Below, one piece after another: positions 10,430 to 22,353 of a DNA stretch of 64,000 nt (within the stretch, counting starts at the first letter, position 1; the number at the start of each line of letters is the position of its first letter). The notes beneath the pieces were generated by a model. It did not search any database. It saw only the letters and a list, made by a program, of their open reading frames with translations, and was not told the DNA's origin. A program made the position numbers and the translations under genes. The DNA is from Papio anubis. Its lineage: Eukaryota > Chordata > Mammalia > Primates > Cercopithecidae. The stretch is taken from positions 170,609,139 to 170,673,138 of the forward strand of contig NC_044977.1 of assembly GCF_008728515.1 (NCBI RefSeq), given 5' to 3'.

Positions 10430-11135
10430 TTAGGAGCTCACTCCTGCAAGATCCGCGCGGCCCCACCCTCCCTGTTCTTCCGACGCGCTGCCAGGCCAGC
10501 GAGGGCTCACCAAGCTGCCTAACGCACAGCGGAGGAGACTCGAGTCCCGGGACCCGGGAGGGGTCGCCCAGCGCTCTCAGCCGGCTCGCAGAGCCAGGGC
10601 CGGGCTCAGGGAGCTTCACAGCAAGAAACACTCAAGGTGTAAAGCTCCAGCGAGCAGTCGATTCTCAGTCCTGCAGCCTAAGGCAGCCCCTCCAAGCCGT
10701 GGGCGCCTGCCGTCCATCTCCTCACCGCGGCGCCCTTTACTCGGTCACCCTGGGCACGGCCAGGGGCTTCGCCGAGCTTCGGTCCGCCGTGGTCGCGGCC
10801 GCCGGTCGCCGGGAGCCCGGAGCCGGGACACGGGGGTTGGGGGTGGGTTCCAGTGTCGCACGGGAGTTCAAAGCCCGGCACTGGCACTAGGTTCCGCCGC
10901 CGCAGCCGCTGGAGCCTTGGGCTCCCGCCGCGGGGAGAGCGGGGGGAGGGCGCCTGTCCCGGAGTGACCCGGCGGCGGAGGAAGGGCGGGCCGCAGGCGG
11001 CGGGCCCGGGGGACCGTGAGCGGGCGGGCGAGGAGCGGGTGGAGGTCGACAGAGTGGGGGCCACGAGGCCGGCGCCTGGTCGGGAAGAGAGTGGGAGATT
11101 CCCCCGCGAGTTCAGACCCGGGACTGAGGGAAGAG
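10430..11135. promoter_or_regulatory. CpG island / candidate promoter
   Basis: CpG dinucleotides are dense from about 10451 to 11110, in contrast to an otherwise CpG-poor, AT-rich window. Sp1-type GC boxes are present (gggcggg near 10984 and gcgggcgggcg near 11019), and G-rich runs occur at 10830-10845 and 10934-10949. I see no TATA box. CpG islands of this kind commonly start transcripts in one or both directions. I cannot see a coding first exon: the GC-rich frames here, including 153 codons at 10678-11139 (-), lie in overlapping antisense frames and look like composition artefacts. A lncRNA promoter, or the untranslated first exon of a gene outside the window, is possible. Confidence 0.85.
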
Positions 11136-11398
11136 ACACTTGGAGTCCTGCGTCTCCAAGTTTTGCTCCAACGCCCTTGGCATTGAATGCATGTGTGGCG
11201 TCTATCCTGGCTCAGGCGATTTGATGTTTTCAGTAGGCCTAACCTCACCAGTGGTGTGCCCGGCCCGGCTGGCTGGTGGCTCCTGTCCCCAAGCCCCCCG
11301 CCTTGCACCCACCATTTACGCAGTCACCAGGCCTTTGCACTGCCCAGCGCTGGAGGGGGCGACAAGAGCCTTAAAGGCTCCACGGAGGGCGGGCTCTT

Positions 11399-11407
11399 AC
11401 CTCCTGA
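11399..11407 (-). promoter_or_regulatory. Candidate splice donor, minus strand
   Basis: The minus strand reads caggag/gtaagag, close to the 5' splice-site consensus, with the GT at 11400-11399. It lies about 260 bp from the CpG island edge. A minus-strand exon ending at 11401 would start to the right of the island. No matching acceptor was identified. Confidence 0.3.
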
Positions 11408-11639
11408 TTTATTCCTCCTTGCGCTGCAGGGGGTACTGAGGTCAGGGGTCCGGTGGGAGGCTGGACTGTGTGTGTGTGATGGGCGGAGGAGTGGGGGGAA
11501 AGGAAGTGGGCGGTAGGTTGAGAGTCTGTAACAGCAGCACATCCCAGGTTCCACCCCCACCCACAGAGCTGGTCAATCCTCCCCTCTCCTGGGGTCTGTG
11601 TGAGAGGAGAGTACAAAGGTCAGATTGTCCAAAGGATAG

Positions 11640-14600
11640 TGGGTTCTGCTCTGAGATTTAATCGTGAAGGCATCACGAAATGGCCATTGAATTTCTCGAT
11701 CATCACAGAAGAAAACGTACTACTTTGAGTTTCCTGAAGTGATTTTAATTTTCATCTGGGCAGGTGGTGATAACTTCTGGAAACACCAAGGACTAAAAAG
11801 AAAGGAAACTGCAGAAAGTGGAGGGCCACAGAAGCAGCAGCTCACAGGCTTTTTCTCAGGCGCTTGTCTCAGCTAGTGCTCCAGGACTAGCAACCCATAA
11901 ACATTGCTTGCCCTGGGGAGGGGGGAGATTTCAACAATACTACATCTCTTCAATTTTTACCTATTTCCTTTACTTGGTCCTATTTTTACCTGGTCAAAGA
12001 AACACCTGTATCGTATACTCAGATTTTCCCCTTAATTATAAGTTCCAAAAAAAAAAAGTCAATAAAAGACAAAATGGGAAGTGTTGAAGCACTGTCCAGA
12101 AACTGTAGTAATAGCAATATAAAAAGAAGGGTAGTGAACTGACCTTAGCAAATTTGCACTGCCACTAATTTGCTAGTCAAGTGACTCTAGTTTCCTGACT
12201 CTGTTTCTTTAGTAAAATGTGGGCGTTATCATAGGTGACCCCAAATCCTGAAGTTCCTTTGTGTGTGTGTGTGTGGAGGCGTGAGATTTAAAAATTTGAT
12301 TCAAATAAATTTCCATTCGCTGTATAGTTCAATATTTAATTCCCTGCCTGTTTTAAGCTGAGGAATAGATGTCTGAACATACATTTCCTCATCCTAAATC
12401 CCTTTGATCCTCTCATAATGCTCAAAGTGCAGTGTTGATGTCTGGCAGGCTTTGTGTTCAGTTTGTACCATTTGCAAATGTAGTGAGGATTACAGTGGAA
12501 TGGAGGAAAGAATGGCTGCAGGATTTCTTGGACCAGAGAAACTCACACTTCTCTTTCCATTTTCACTCTCATTAGCACACAACTTTTAAAAGTTGGCCTG
12601 GGCACAGCAACACTTTCACACATCCATACTAAAATCCATGCTAATCTTTCCCATGGGATGTAATTCAATTGAATTGACATTCTAATAAAATACTGGCGAA
12701 GACACAATCACAGTTTCCCTGCAATGCGTAATTAAAATAGCACTATGCAGTTGCTTACACTTCAGATAATGGCTTCCTACATGATGTTGGTTGTAAAATT
12801 TCAGGGTTTTCATTTCTGTATGTTAATAGAACATTTAAAAACTATCCTTTTTAGCAAAGTGGGTTGTAATCTTAGTTTGTCGTTGCTAGGAATGTGCTAA
12901 AGCCTAAGTCTGCTTTCAGATTGGTCTTGGGCAGTAATTTAATGTATCAAAAATTGCCTTCAAATCTGTGCTTTCTGTTGGTAGCTTACTGAGCCCCCTC
13001 TCCTACCTTGAAATCATTGGCACAGATATACATGTGCTTAGGAGTGGTTTGAATCTACCATATATACATTTGGGAAGTCTTAACTATCTTCTAAAAGACT
13101 AAAGAGTAAGGGATGATTCACCTTGGATAATGAAACTCAGATTTTGCTGTTGTTTCTGTTCCAAAGTGTTTTATACTGATAAAGCAACCCCAGTTTAGCA
13201 TTGCCATTGAGAACACCGTGCCGAAATACTATGCACTTTGGGTTCCTTCACTTCACTTAAAATCTATGGTTGCTAAATTGTTGATACTCTAGGTTATGAA
13301 TTAACCGATAGTCAACTGAACAATTCCCCATTGACAGTTTTTGTTTAATGGCCAAGAACACCTGAAATTTGGATAAAGGAGCTGGAAAGGAAGAATGGGC
13401 CCCTTTGTGGATTCCTACATGTTTTAGGTAAAGCTTGATTAGTTGTTCCTCACCTGTATTCTGGGGCTATTTTTAGCAGTGCCCTTAGCTAGATGTATTT
13501 ACTCATGGGGCATAACCTTACTGATACTGTACATTTGTAATATTAACAATCTCTGACTTAGGAATGTGGTCTGAGTCATAGAACACCTCAGAAAGTGGGT
13601 AAAGCTTATTATCGAAGCTGGAAATGGCCACATCATTTATTGAGGCTCAAGGCATTTAAACACTAATGACTTGCACATGAACTCTAAACTAGGTTTACCC
13701 TCCAAAGTGGAGATAGGTCATGGCTGCCCAGACCAGTGAGGAGGGGGAGGATTGAACTGTGAAGTGTATTGAAGTATATTCCCTACAAGTATTTCTCTTT
13801 GAGCAGAGCTGTATATTTAGGTAGACTGCTCTCAGGCAGAATGAAACAAGATGGCGCCCACCACTCACAACCAGGAACCAAACAGCAAATAATCCAAATT
13901 CTGTGTTTACAGGGCTTTCATGCTCAGTAAAATGCATAAGTACTTTTATCACGGTTCTTAAAATTAGAAAACCATACTCCTATTTTGCTTTCATTTTCCT
14001 TTGGGATTTAAATAAAGCACTCCTACCCCCCTGCCTCCCGACCCCAGATCACATCCTCTTTTGGCTGTGCTAACAAAAATTAGGTCCAGGAGACAGAAGG
14101 GGGTGCACATATATGTGGGAACTGTGCAGAGTGAACAGTATTGGTAAAAGAAAATTAAGCTCAAGACAGAAACTAAATAGAGATGTGAAAGAGAAAGGCT
14201 AAGCTAGACTTTCAAGCAATTGAACATTTCTCATTTGTTTTACAGTGAGAATCGCTGCCCCACCAGACCAACAGTATTTTAAATGTGAATTCTGTCTCCT
14301 TACCAGCTGTTTCAATTAGGCAAGGTAGCTGTGTAACAAATAGACCCCAAGATAAATAATGGCACAAAGAATAGTCAATGATAGTTTTTCTTGGTTGGGG
14401 TGTAGTGGTGGCTATTCTCCTTCATGTTGTTACTCTAAGACCCTGACTTTTCTTATCTGTGTCTCCACTATCCCTTTGATGTAATCTTTTGCATCTAGGT
14501 AGAAGGGGCAAAGTAGGGTCAAGGGAGCATCTGCTTGAAAGCTTTGAGCTAAAAGTGGCACACATAATTTTTGTTCACCTTCTCTTGGCTGGAACTCAGC

Positions 14601-14730
14601 CTTGTGGCCCGACCTCCCGTGAGAAAGCCTGGGGTATACAGCCCAGCTGTATGACAAGGAAGAGAAGGGAACGGAGCCTCTGCACAGCCAGCAGCCTGAG
14701 CCACATCATCTTATCCCAAATGCTGTAGTC
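11640..14730. other. Unique sequence beside the CpG island
   Basis: Little recognisable repeat content apart from a (GT)n at 12259-12276 and a few A runs. A repeat-poor stretch flanking a CpG island is where intronic or enhancer sequence would be expected. I see no exon that I can support. Confidence 0.45.
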
Positions 14731-14734
14731 ATAA

Positions 14735-14880
14735 TAGCAAATATTTATTAGTGCTTATTATGTGCTAAAGGCTTCATATACATTTTTTTCCCACTTAATC
14801 CTCACAACAACCCTATGAGGTAAGAAATATCACTCCCATTTTACAGATGGTAAAACTGAAGTTTGGCAAGGTTAAAAAAA
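14735..14880 (-). repeat. MIR SINE (antisense)
   Basis: 'aatatttattagtgcttattatgtgc', 'cttaatcctcacaacaacc', 'ctatgaggtaag' and 'ccattttacagatggtaaaac' are the best-preserved antisense MIR core in the window. Confidence 0.88.
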
Positions 14881-14889
14881 ACTTGCACA

Positions 14890-16605
14890 AAGCCGAACGG
14901 CAAATGGAGAGTCAGAACTCATACTTAAGATGCTCTTTGTCTGAGGGGTCAGAATTCTTTTCTAAGCTAGAGAATGGGCCTGGACAGGGAAGCAGAGACA
15001 ATAGCTCACCAGTATCTTTCCCTCTTTTGCAAAGAACTAAAGAATTGTTATTTCTTCCTCCTTTGCCAAACGTCCCTTTGGAGATGCTGAGAGGAGAGAG
15101 GCTGGTGGAAGAATTGGAGGAGGGAGGTGATTAAATCACCTTGTATCTGTTTTAAAAATCTCCATTTTCAAAAGCTTTCTGTATTTAACAATGCTTGACT
15201 GTGAGAGACACTAGCCCCTTTTTGGGGCCAGCAGAGTAACAGAACGCAACTTCTAACAGACTGGCTGGCGTGCTAAGGTAGCAATTGTATTTAAATTTCA
15301 GTATCAGTAACTCTAGCTGGAAACACCTAAAGCAAAAGGAAGGAAGGGGTATCAGGGCACATTTTCACTCCTTCAATTGCTCCGGGGGCTACAGATGGAA
15401 AGTTTTATGTGACAGAGTTTATTTTTGCAACTTGCAATTTTCCTCTCCTTTGAAAATTAAGGTGGCCTAAAAAAGTCTTATATGTGGGCCAATACAGCAA
15501 TAAATTTATGAAGTGAAAAAGTAAAGGTTTTGTGGTGTCATAAGCTCACCCACACTATACATACATTTATTACTTAAAATGCTCCAGATTTAAGTTTCAT
15601 TATGGAGTGAGTGTGTTATAAGCAAACTAACTTAGGATTTCAGAGTTTTTGAAATTAAATAGCAGCTCATGGTGCTCATGTAATTTGTTTATTTTTATAG
15701 CAATGTTATGTCCTGAAAATAAACAAACAAACAAAAATCAGAGTCTGAAAAGCTTCAAGGTTTGTATGTACCTGAGCACAGAAAGTTAGAAAACATTCAC
15801 TTCTAATGAAGCCAACATTTTAAAATTTAGAAATTCTTTTAAAGAAAGTCAAAATTTGGATGATCGTTTTTAATGCTTAATTATACATATACATATATAT
15901 GTATATCCATAAGCTATGAAAGTCAGTTAACAAAGGCGTAGAAATAGGATGAAAAGTGTTCTTTAAAGGCGATTTGCTAAACTTCCCCACTGAGTTCTGT
16001 TTATCCTGACCTGGCAAGGCTGCTGTATTTCAATTCAGGGCTTCTTTTGCATACAGAAGTACAGACTTGCTGAGCTGAGCCAAATCTGTCTATCCAATTA
16101 CTGGGTAAGAGAGCTGACTGTAGCTTTAGGCAAAACCTGTAATCTGTAAAACTCTATAGTATCAGTGACAGCCTAATCACAGGGGAGAACCAATAGAGTG
16201 TGTATGTTACTTGAGTGTTACACAGATGCATAGTTCTCTCTACAAATAACCCACTTCAAATCTAACACCAAAGAGCGATGAAATATACAGAGCCTTGAAA
16301 AGAAATATCATTTGCTATCTCTACAGTAATTTTTGGATAGAAGGGTTTTCAAAGGGAAATAAATTCTCAGCAGTGTATTGCAAATCACTTAGCTGAGTAC
16401 TAGTTTGAATGCTTTTATTACGTTCAATAAAAATCTGGTTTAGCAACTGTTGCTCTCAACATCTAGCTATTTTAGTGACTTTATAACATTTGGTAAAATT
16501 CTATTTTGCTAGAATTTACATTGTTTATAAGGAGAATGAATTCAAGGGTAATGTTTGATTACATTTTATCACATAAAATCCAATAATGATTTAAATTTAA
16601 GATGA
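14890..16605. other. Unique AT-rich sequence
   Basis: Contains a short (AAAC)n at 15719-15736 and a perfect 20-bp AT-rich palindrome at 15887-15906. No gene or repeat family recognised. Confidence 0.45.
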
Positions 16606-16609
16606 AAAG

Positions 16610-16950
16610 TTAATCTCTATAAAAACATAATGTTGAGTGAAAGCAGCAAGATATAAAACATGTACATACTGTACATGACATATAAAATTAAAAGGCAGGC
16701 AAAAATTTATTTATCTAGCATGTTAGAGGTCGGGAGCAGGAATATCTGTAGGGAGGAAGGCAGGCAGAGTGGTTGGGGGAGGTAAAGAAGTGAACTTTAA
16801 AGGTGATGATAATGTTCGATTTCTTAACCTAGGTCCTAGTTATACTCCGTGTGTTCATTTGTGATAATTCATTGAGCTGTAAACTTAAGATTTGTGTATT
16901 TTTCCATATGTGTGTAATAAGCTAATTTAAAAAGTTAAAAAATTCATCTC
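16610..16950 (+). mobile_element. L1M 3' UTR fragment
   Basis: 'tgttgagtgaaagcagcaag', 'tactgtacatgacatata', 'gtggttgggggaggtaaag', 'tgtgtgttcatttgtgat' and 'tccatatgtgtgtaataa' match the order at the end of old L1 3' UTRs. Non-coding. Confidence 0.72.
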
Positions 16951-17624
16951 TACAATGTAATGTTAATGTTTTAAGAAAGAAAGGATTACAATTATGAGCA
17001 TAGATTGGGTATTTTTGAACCAACTATTAGCTTTGTAGTCACAAAAGTGCTAGTCAATGTTTTTTTCTTTTAATTCAGATTACTTCCCACTTTAGTTTAT
17101 AAAAATAATTCAATTTCTATGGAAAAAGTGAAATAGATTTAATCTGTATGGATTACAATGGGAAAGTGAATTCTTTTTTCTCATGCATGGAAATATGGGC
17201 AAGAATAAAATCAGGGCAGGGTATACTTAAGAAGATACTTTAATTCATGTTATCAGTATATCTTATAAGAAACTGAAAACCCCTGTAAGTGAGATTTTGC
17301 TAGGCCCAGCGTTTTTAGTGGTAATGAAGTTTCATGGCCATTATCACAATCATCTGGTAATCAACACCTGGGATATCTACTCCAGTAGAAATAAAAACCC
17401 TGGCAAAATGTTTCCATTTATAGTTTTTTAAAATACAGGAGGGAGCAGATAATAGATAACTTAGTAAATGTATGTTAACATGGTTAAGCAGCCATACAAT
17501 TTTTTAATAAATTATGGCTTAATTTTGATTTAATTTTGATTTGTTTTAATTTTCTTTTAAAATAACAGCAAGAAATTTCATGTGAATTTAACTTCATTTA
17601 TAATGGCAAGCCAAGTAACTTAAT

Positions 17625-17765
17625 GCTTTTATCCATTCCCCCAACATTTAGTGAGGGTCTTCTATTTGCCAAGCCACTGAGAAACAATGGTGCAGGAAAC
17701 ACATCCTTCACGAGCTGACAGTTTAAGAGGAAGAGTTCATCTGTCTCCCTCTCTCTCTTTGTCTC

Positions 17766-17796
<31 letters not shown>

Positions 17797-18110
17797 GTAC
17801 ATATACACACACACACACACACATATCTATGTATACACACACATATGTATACACACATATATACACACACACATATATACACACATATATATACACACAC
17901 ACACATATATATACACACACATATATATACACACACACACATATATATACACACATATATATACACACACACACACATAAAAGCATTTACTATGTGCCAA
18001 TCTCTGTTCTAGGTTCTGAGGAACTTTAGAAAGAGAGGAGAACATTAAAAAATTCTCATCCTTTTAGGAGTTACATTCTACTAAGAGAGGACGAACAATG
18101 AACACGCTCT
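17625..18110 (-). repeat. L2-like fragment split by microsatellite
   Basis: The left part (17625-17735) has 'aacatttagtgagggtcttc ... ggaaacacatccttcacgagc'. The right part (17978-18110) has 'aaaagcatttactatgtgcc ... aggttctgaggaac ... ggagttacattctactaag'. Both resemble the same widespread antisense L2-type segment. The two parts look like separate copies, because both contain the same segment start. Confidence 0.45.
17743..17985. repeat. Compound microsatellite, CT/CTGT then AC/AT
   Basis: A pyrimidine run of (CT)n and (CTGT)n units (17743-17797) passes into about 190 bp of alternating ACAC and ATAT blocks (17800-17985). The AC/AT part repeats a higher-order unit of roughly 20-30 bp, with (AC)4-6 alternating with (AT)3-4. 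It is open in several frames on both strands only because of low complexity. Confidence 0.96.
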
Positions 18111-18189
18111 TTGAAGAATTCTTCAAATATATATTTATAATTTTTACATAAATATAAATATATAAATATAGTTACAGGTATTTAAAGTG

Positions 18190-20030
18190 TGCTTCTGGTA
18201 AATAGGATGTAGCTGGATCTTGCTTTTTTGCCTGGTCTGACAACTTCTGCCTTTTAATTGGAGTATTTAGTCCCATCGTGTTTTCTGGTGCACCTGTCTC
18301 ACAAACCAGGACACTCCCCTACATACTCACAATACCACCATTGAAATCGGGATCTTAACATTAATTTATTACTGCTACCCAATCTTCAAACCTCAGTCAA
18401 ATGTTGTCAGTTGTCTCAATAATCTCCTTTATATAAAGAAAAGGGTCCATCTTAGTATCCCTTTCTGTCTTTACTTGATTTCCACAACCTTGACTCTTTT
18501 GAAGATTAAAAGTAGTAATTTCATAGAATTGTCCAATTTTTTCCTAACTTGTTTTCTGAACTTGTATGGTTCAGATTACACATCTTTGGCAAGGATATCC
18601 CAGAGGTGATGTTGTGTCCTTCTTGTTGTAGACATCAGGCGGCACACAATTTCAATTTGACCTATTATTGATGATGTTCCCATTGGCCACTTGATTAAGG
18701 GGGTGTCTGTCAGGTTTCTCAACTGTAAAGTTACTTTTTTGTCCTTCACAATTAGTAAGTGTTTTATAGGGATATACTTTGGAAGTAAGCAAATATTCAG
18801 TTCTTCATTAACCTTGAATTTATTCATTTATTTATATCAATTTGGACTCATGGTTTCCAGTTTTAGACAATAGGTTATTATCAATGACATTATTCTTCAT
18901 TTTGTTGCTTGAATTTATGCTGCTGGCCCTCCAGCTGGCTTCTGAGTTTTTTCACATGTCCTCATCTTTCTTTGGGTACCCTTGTTCTCTGGTACAATAA
19001 AAGTTCCAGGTTTGTCTATTATTTTATCTGGCCCAGTCCTAGAATCTGTCATTTCTCTCTTTTCTTGAGTGAATGTCTTCCTCACTCGTCTTAGGCTCTG
19101 ATTTCATATGGTAGGCCCTCGCCTTGTAGGGACCCCTCCTCACCCTGCTTTTACAGTTATTCACACATTTCCCATTTCCAGTGCTCTTCATTCCCTTATG
19201 TAGATTTAAGTTTCCACCCATATCATTTTCTTAAAGCCTGACGATACTCTTTTAACATTTCTTGTAGAGAAAATCTGATGGTGGTGGTAAATTCTCTAGG
19301 CATCTGCTCATCTTGAAATATTTTTAGTTTGCCTTCATTTTTAAAGGATATTTTTACTAGATATATAATTCCCTGGTGACAGCTTTTTCCTTTCGGCACA
19401 TTATAGATACCATAGCATTGCCTTCTGACTTGCACTGTTTCAGGTGAAAAGTCGGTGGTAATTCTCACCGCTGCTGCCCTGTATGTATTAATATGTAATG
19501 TGTCTATTTTTTTTCTGGCTTCTGTAAAATTTTTCTCTTTGCCACGGTTTTAAAATTAGATTATGAAGTATCTATATGTAATCTTTCTTTTTTTTCTTAT
19601 TTTAAAAATGCTGCTTATAGTTAATTGAGCTTTTTGGTTGGTAGTGTTGTTTTTTCCCTCAAAATTGGAAAAATTTCAGCTACTATTTCTTCAAAAAAAA
19701 TTTTTTCTGTCCCCTCCTTCTGAAACCCTATCTGCCTGTGTAATAGTCTGCTTGCTATTTTCCCACAAGGCACCGGCTTGTCAGAACCCCAGTGACTCCT
19801 GGCCTTGAGCCTCTCTAGAATCTTTCTTCAGCTTGTCATTCTCTGGCACTTGTTTTCTTCCAGGCTTTGTGGAGTCTTGTCCTCACATGCATGCCTTAGT
19901 ATTCAGCTAATGACTAACGAGAATCCCTGGGAACTTTTGGGGAGCTTCTTCTTTTGCAGCGTTTTCTGCTCTGGGGCTCTGGAACTCTGTCAGTCACTTC
20001 AGCACCCCTGAAGTCTAATCTCTCTTTCCT
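18190..20030 (-). mobile_element. Old L1M fragment, antisense
   Basis: Reads as reverse-oriented L1: 'cttctgccttttaattgg' (18245), 'gtttctcaactgtaaagtta' (18714), then 'catttcttgtagagaaaa ... ttaaaggatatttttactag ... ataattccctgg' (19256-19375), then 'cttctgtaaaatttttctcttt'. Highly diverged with no open ORF2. The exact ends and subfamily are uncertain. Confidence 0.6.
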
Positions 20031-20242
20031 CAGTTTGGCAAGACGACCATGCTCTGCTTGGGCTCTGCCTACCTGTGGTTTAGAAAGAAACTCCAGGCAG
20101 AAAGCCAGGACTACTGTGGGGCTTATCTAGACATTTCCCTTCTTTCAGCGACCATAACTCTGTGACCTATTGTCCAATATCTGAAAATACTTGTTTCATA
20201 TATGTTTTCAGTTTTATAGGTATATATGTGAGTAGCATTAAC

Positions 20243-20289
20243 TTGATACCAGTAATGGTAATTTGATACCAGGGTTAATTTGATACCAG
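20243..20289 (+). repeat. Three-copy 'ttgataccag' array
   Basis: The decamer occurs at 20243-20252, 20262-20271 and 20280-20289, embedded in imperfect 18-19 bp units. A small local tandem amplification. Confidence 0.85.
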
Positions 20290-20342
20290 ATATCACAACC
20301 AGGAATGAACACTGAGTAAATTCTATAGTATATTAGAAAGTG

Positions 20343-20372
20343 ATAAATGCTCTGAGAAAACAGAGCATTTAT
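20343..20372. repeat. Perfect 12-bp stem-loop
   Basis: The arms ataaatgctctg (20343-20354) and cagagcatttat (20361-20372) are exact complements around a 6-nt loop, agaaaa. It is not followed by a T run, so it does not look like a terminator. Confidence 0.9.
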
Positions 20373-20661
20373 AGAATTGTAGAATACAGTGAGGAGGTTG
20401 GGTAATGCTGAGTGAGGGAGGTACAATTTTAAATTCCATATCAGGAAACATGTATTATAATTCAGCATAAGTATAAGGGGAGGGTACTTTAGGCACATCA
20501 GCAAAAGAAGGGACACCTAAATGATCTAGGGGTATCTGGGAAGATTGAGAGAGGAAGTCATAGCTAGTCTAAGACCTGAAGGATTATGAGTTAATTGGGC
20601 AATGGAATAGGGTGTGAGAGTGTTGGCATGTTTTCTAAGATACTGGAAATAACTTTAAAAA

Positions 20662-20868
20662 CATTTTTTTGAGACAAGGTCTCACTCCAGTTGCCCAGGC
20701 TAGAGTGGAGTGGTGTGATCTCTGCTCACTTCAACCTTGACTTTCTGAGCTGCAATGATCCTCCCACCTCAGCTTCCTGGAGTATCTAGGACTACAGGCA
20801 CACGCCACCACACCCAGCTTTTTCTTTTTTTTTTCTTTACGTAGGCATGAGCCACCATGCCTGGCCCC
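20662..20868 (-). mobile_element. Old Alu (J-like), internally deleted, antisense
   Basis: Starts 'tttttttgagacaaggtctc' and ends 'catgagccaccatgcctggc'. About 90 bp of the central/left monomer is missing and replaced by a pyrimidine run (20819-20837). Confidence 0.85.
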
Positions 20869-21252
20869 TGGAAACAATATTTTTAAAGACTCAATGAGAA
20901 ACATTAAGAGCACATGGTGAGATTGTAAAATATAAGTAGTTGCCTATGGATGAAACAATTGTGCTGTAAAGCAGAGGCCAAGTCATAAAGGGCCTTGCAA
21001 GCCCTATTGCCAGGTTTGCATTTGTCATGGGTCTTGGAAAATCATTAAAGGGTTTTATGCAAGTGTGAAACTTGATCATAACCTCTACATTTCCACATCT
21101 CTGTCTATAGAATGAGTCTATTGAAAATAATGGCATCTGTTGTTTATTTTAGAAATGATTCTAATTTTTAAATTGAGGGTTCAAGTTTTGTATCCATATG
21201 AAAAGCCAGTGTCCACTGCCTAATATAAGACCTTGAAAAGATACTGTTTTTC

Positions 21253-21541
21253 TGTCAGGCACAGTGGCTTACACCTGTAATCCCAGCACTTTGAGAGGCT
21301 GAGGCAGGAGGATCAATTGAGCCCAGGCGTTGGAGATCAGCCTGGGCAACATGGCAAAACCCTGTCTCTACAAAAAAATACAAAAATTAGCTGGGCATGG
21401 TGGTGCATGCCAGTAGTCCCAGCTGCTCAGGAGGCTGGTGTGGGAGGATCACTTGAGCCCAGGGGGTCCAGGTTGCAGTGAGCCAAGATTGTGCCAGTGC
21501 ACCCCAGCCTGGGTGGAGCAAGATCTTATCTTAAAGAAAAA
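21253..21541 (+). mobile_element. AluJ
   Basis: Dimeric Alu with J-type 'ggaggatcaattgagcccagg' and 'gcctgggcaacatggcaaaa'. It is flanked by a 17-bp duplication with one mismatch: aaaagatactgtttttc at 21236-21252 and aaaagatattgtttttc at 21542-21558. Confidence 0.93.
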
Positions 21542-21899
21542 AAAAGATATTGTTTTTCAAACAAACTTGTGGACTACATATTTTCTGAAAGATAAAGTGA
21601 TCTCAACATAAAAAGGAAATTGATGGTGAAACTAAAAACTTAATATCACTATTAAAAGAGGTAAAAGACTGAATTATAATAGAGAGTAGTCAATTGAATT
21701 ATGATATTTGTGAGTATATACAAAACTAGACACAGTGAATAAAATGTTTATACTGAAGGTTTGGTAGAACCACAAGAGAGAGAAGAGGAAGAGAATAAAA
21801 AGGAAGTCGGCGAACAAGATATCAGTCTTTTTATTTCCATGCCAGATGGGCCAGATAGACAAAAAAATATTGCTTTTTCTATATTTTTTTGTATTTTTT

Positions 21900-22348
21900 T
21901 TTCAACTCAATTCAAAAAACATTTATTGGCTTTCATGCTAGGTACTAAGGGAATGAGAAAAAAAAAAGATGACTAAGACTGTTTTCACACCAAAGTCATT
22001 TATAAACTTGGGGAAGCAGATGCTTCTAATTATTTGTTACAAATGGCAGAATAAAATGAATGGGTTCCACCTTGAGCTAGGAGAAAAAATCATGTGAACA
22101 TTTAATTCTACGAGAAAGCACACAAAAATAAATGCTACAAGAGAGGTACAAACAAACAAGCTCCCATGGGAAACCCAGGGTTAATAAATTCTGACTTGAG
22201 GAGAGTGAGAACTTTCACAGAAGACAAAGGTTTGGACTGTATCAAAGGTTGAGTGGTTCTTGCATAGTTGGACAGAGTAGAAAGGTTATTCCAGGAAAGG
22301 CATGAAATAATGGATGGACTGAGCATATCTGGAAAATATCATGTATTC
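21900..22348 (-). repeat. L2-type old repeat
   Basis: 'aacatttattggctttcatgc', 'gactaagactgttttcacacc', 'cgagaaagcacacaaaaataaatgctacaagag' and 'ttctgacttgaggagag' resemble the antisense form of the same old repeat as at 20.3 kb. It is interrupted by the LTR at 22354. Confidence 0.45.
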
Positions 22349-22353
22349 TTGAA

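Larger units (their letters stand above)
20300..21100 (-). repeat. L2-type old repeat, interrupted by Alu
   Basis: 'gtgataaatgctctgagaaaa', 'ctaagacctgaaggattatg' (20300-20620), and after the Alu 'ggccaagtcataaagggcc ... aaagggttttatgcaag' (20970-21070), follow one ancient dispersed repeat read through the Alu insertion. The family label is tentative. Confidence 0.45.

Noticed and set aside
10678..11308. GC-rich frames of 123-153 codons on both strands
   Set aside because: They overlap in several frames inside the CpG island and are Arg/Pro/Gly/Ser-rich, as expected from composition alone. No start context or domain supports any of them.
17743..17985. CRISPR-like repeat array
   Set aside because: The regular pattern is a simple dinucleotide microsatellite in a primate genome, with no distinct repeats and spacers.
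17598..18045. Long Tyr/Cys/Val- or Thr/His-rich frames
   Set aside because: Artefacts of the AC/AT/CT microsatellite, which lacks stops in several frames.
18110..18127. 18-bp palindrome tttgaagaattcttcaaa as a heat-shock element
   Set aside because: The GAA/TTC units are not spaced as in HSF sites, and there is no associated promoter.
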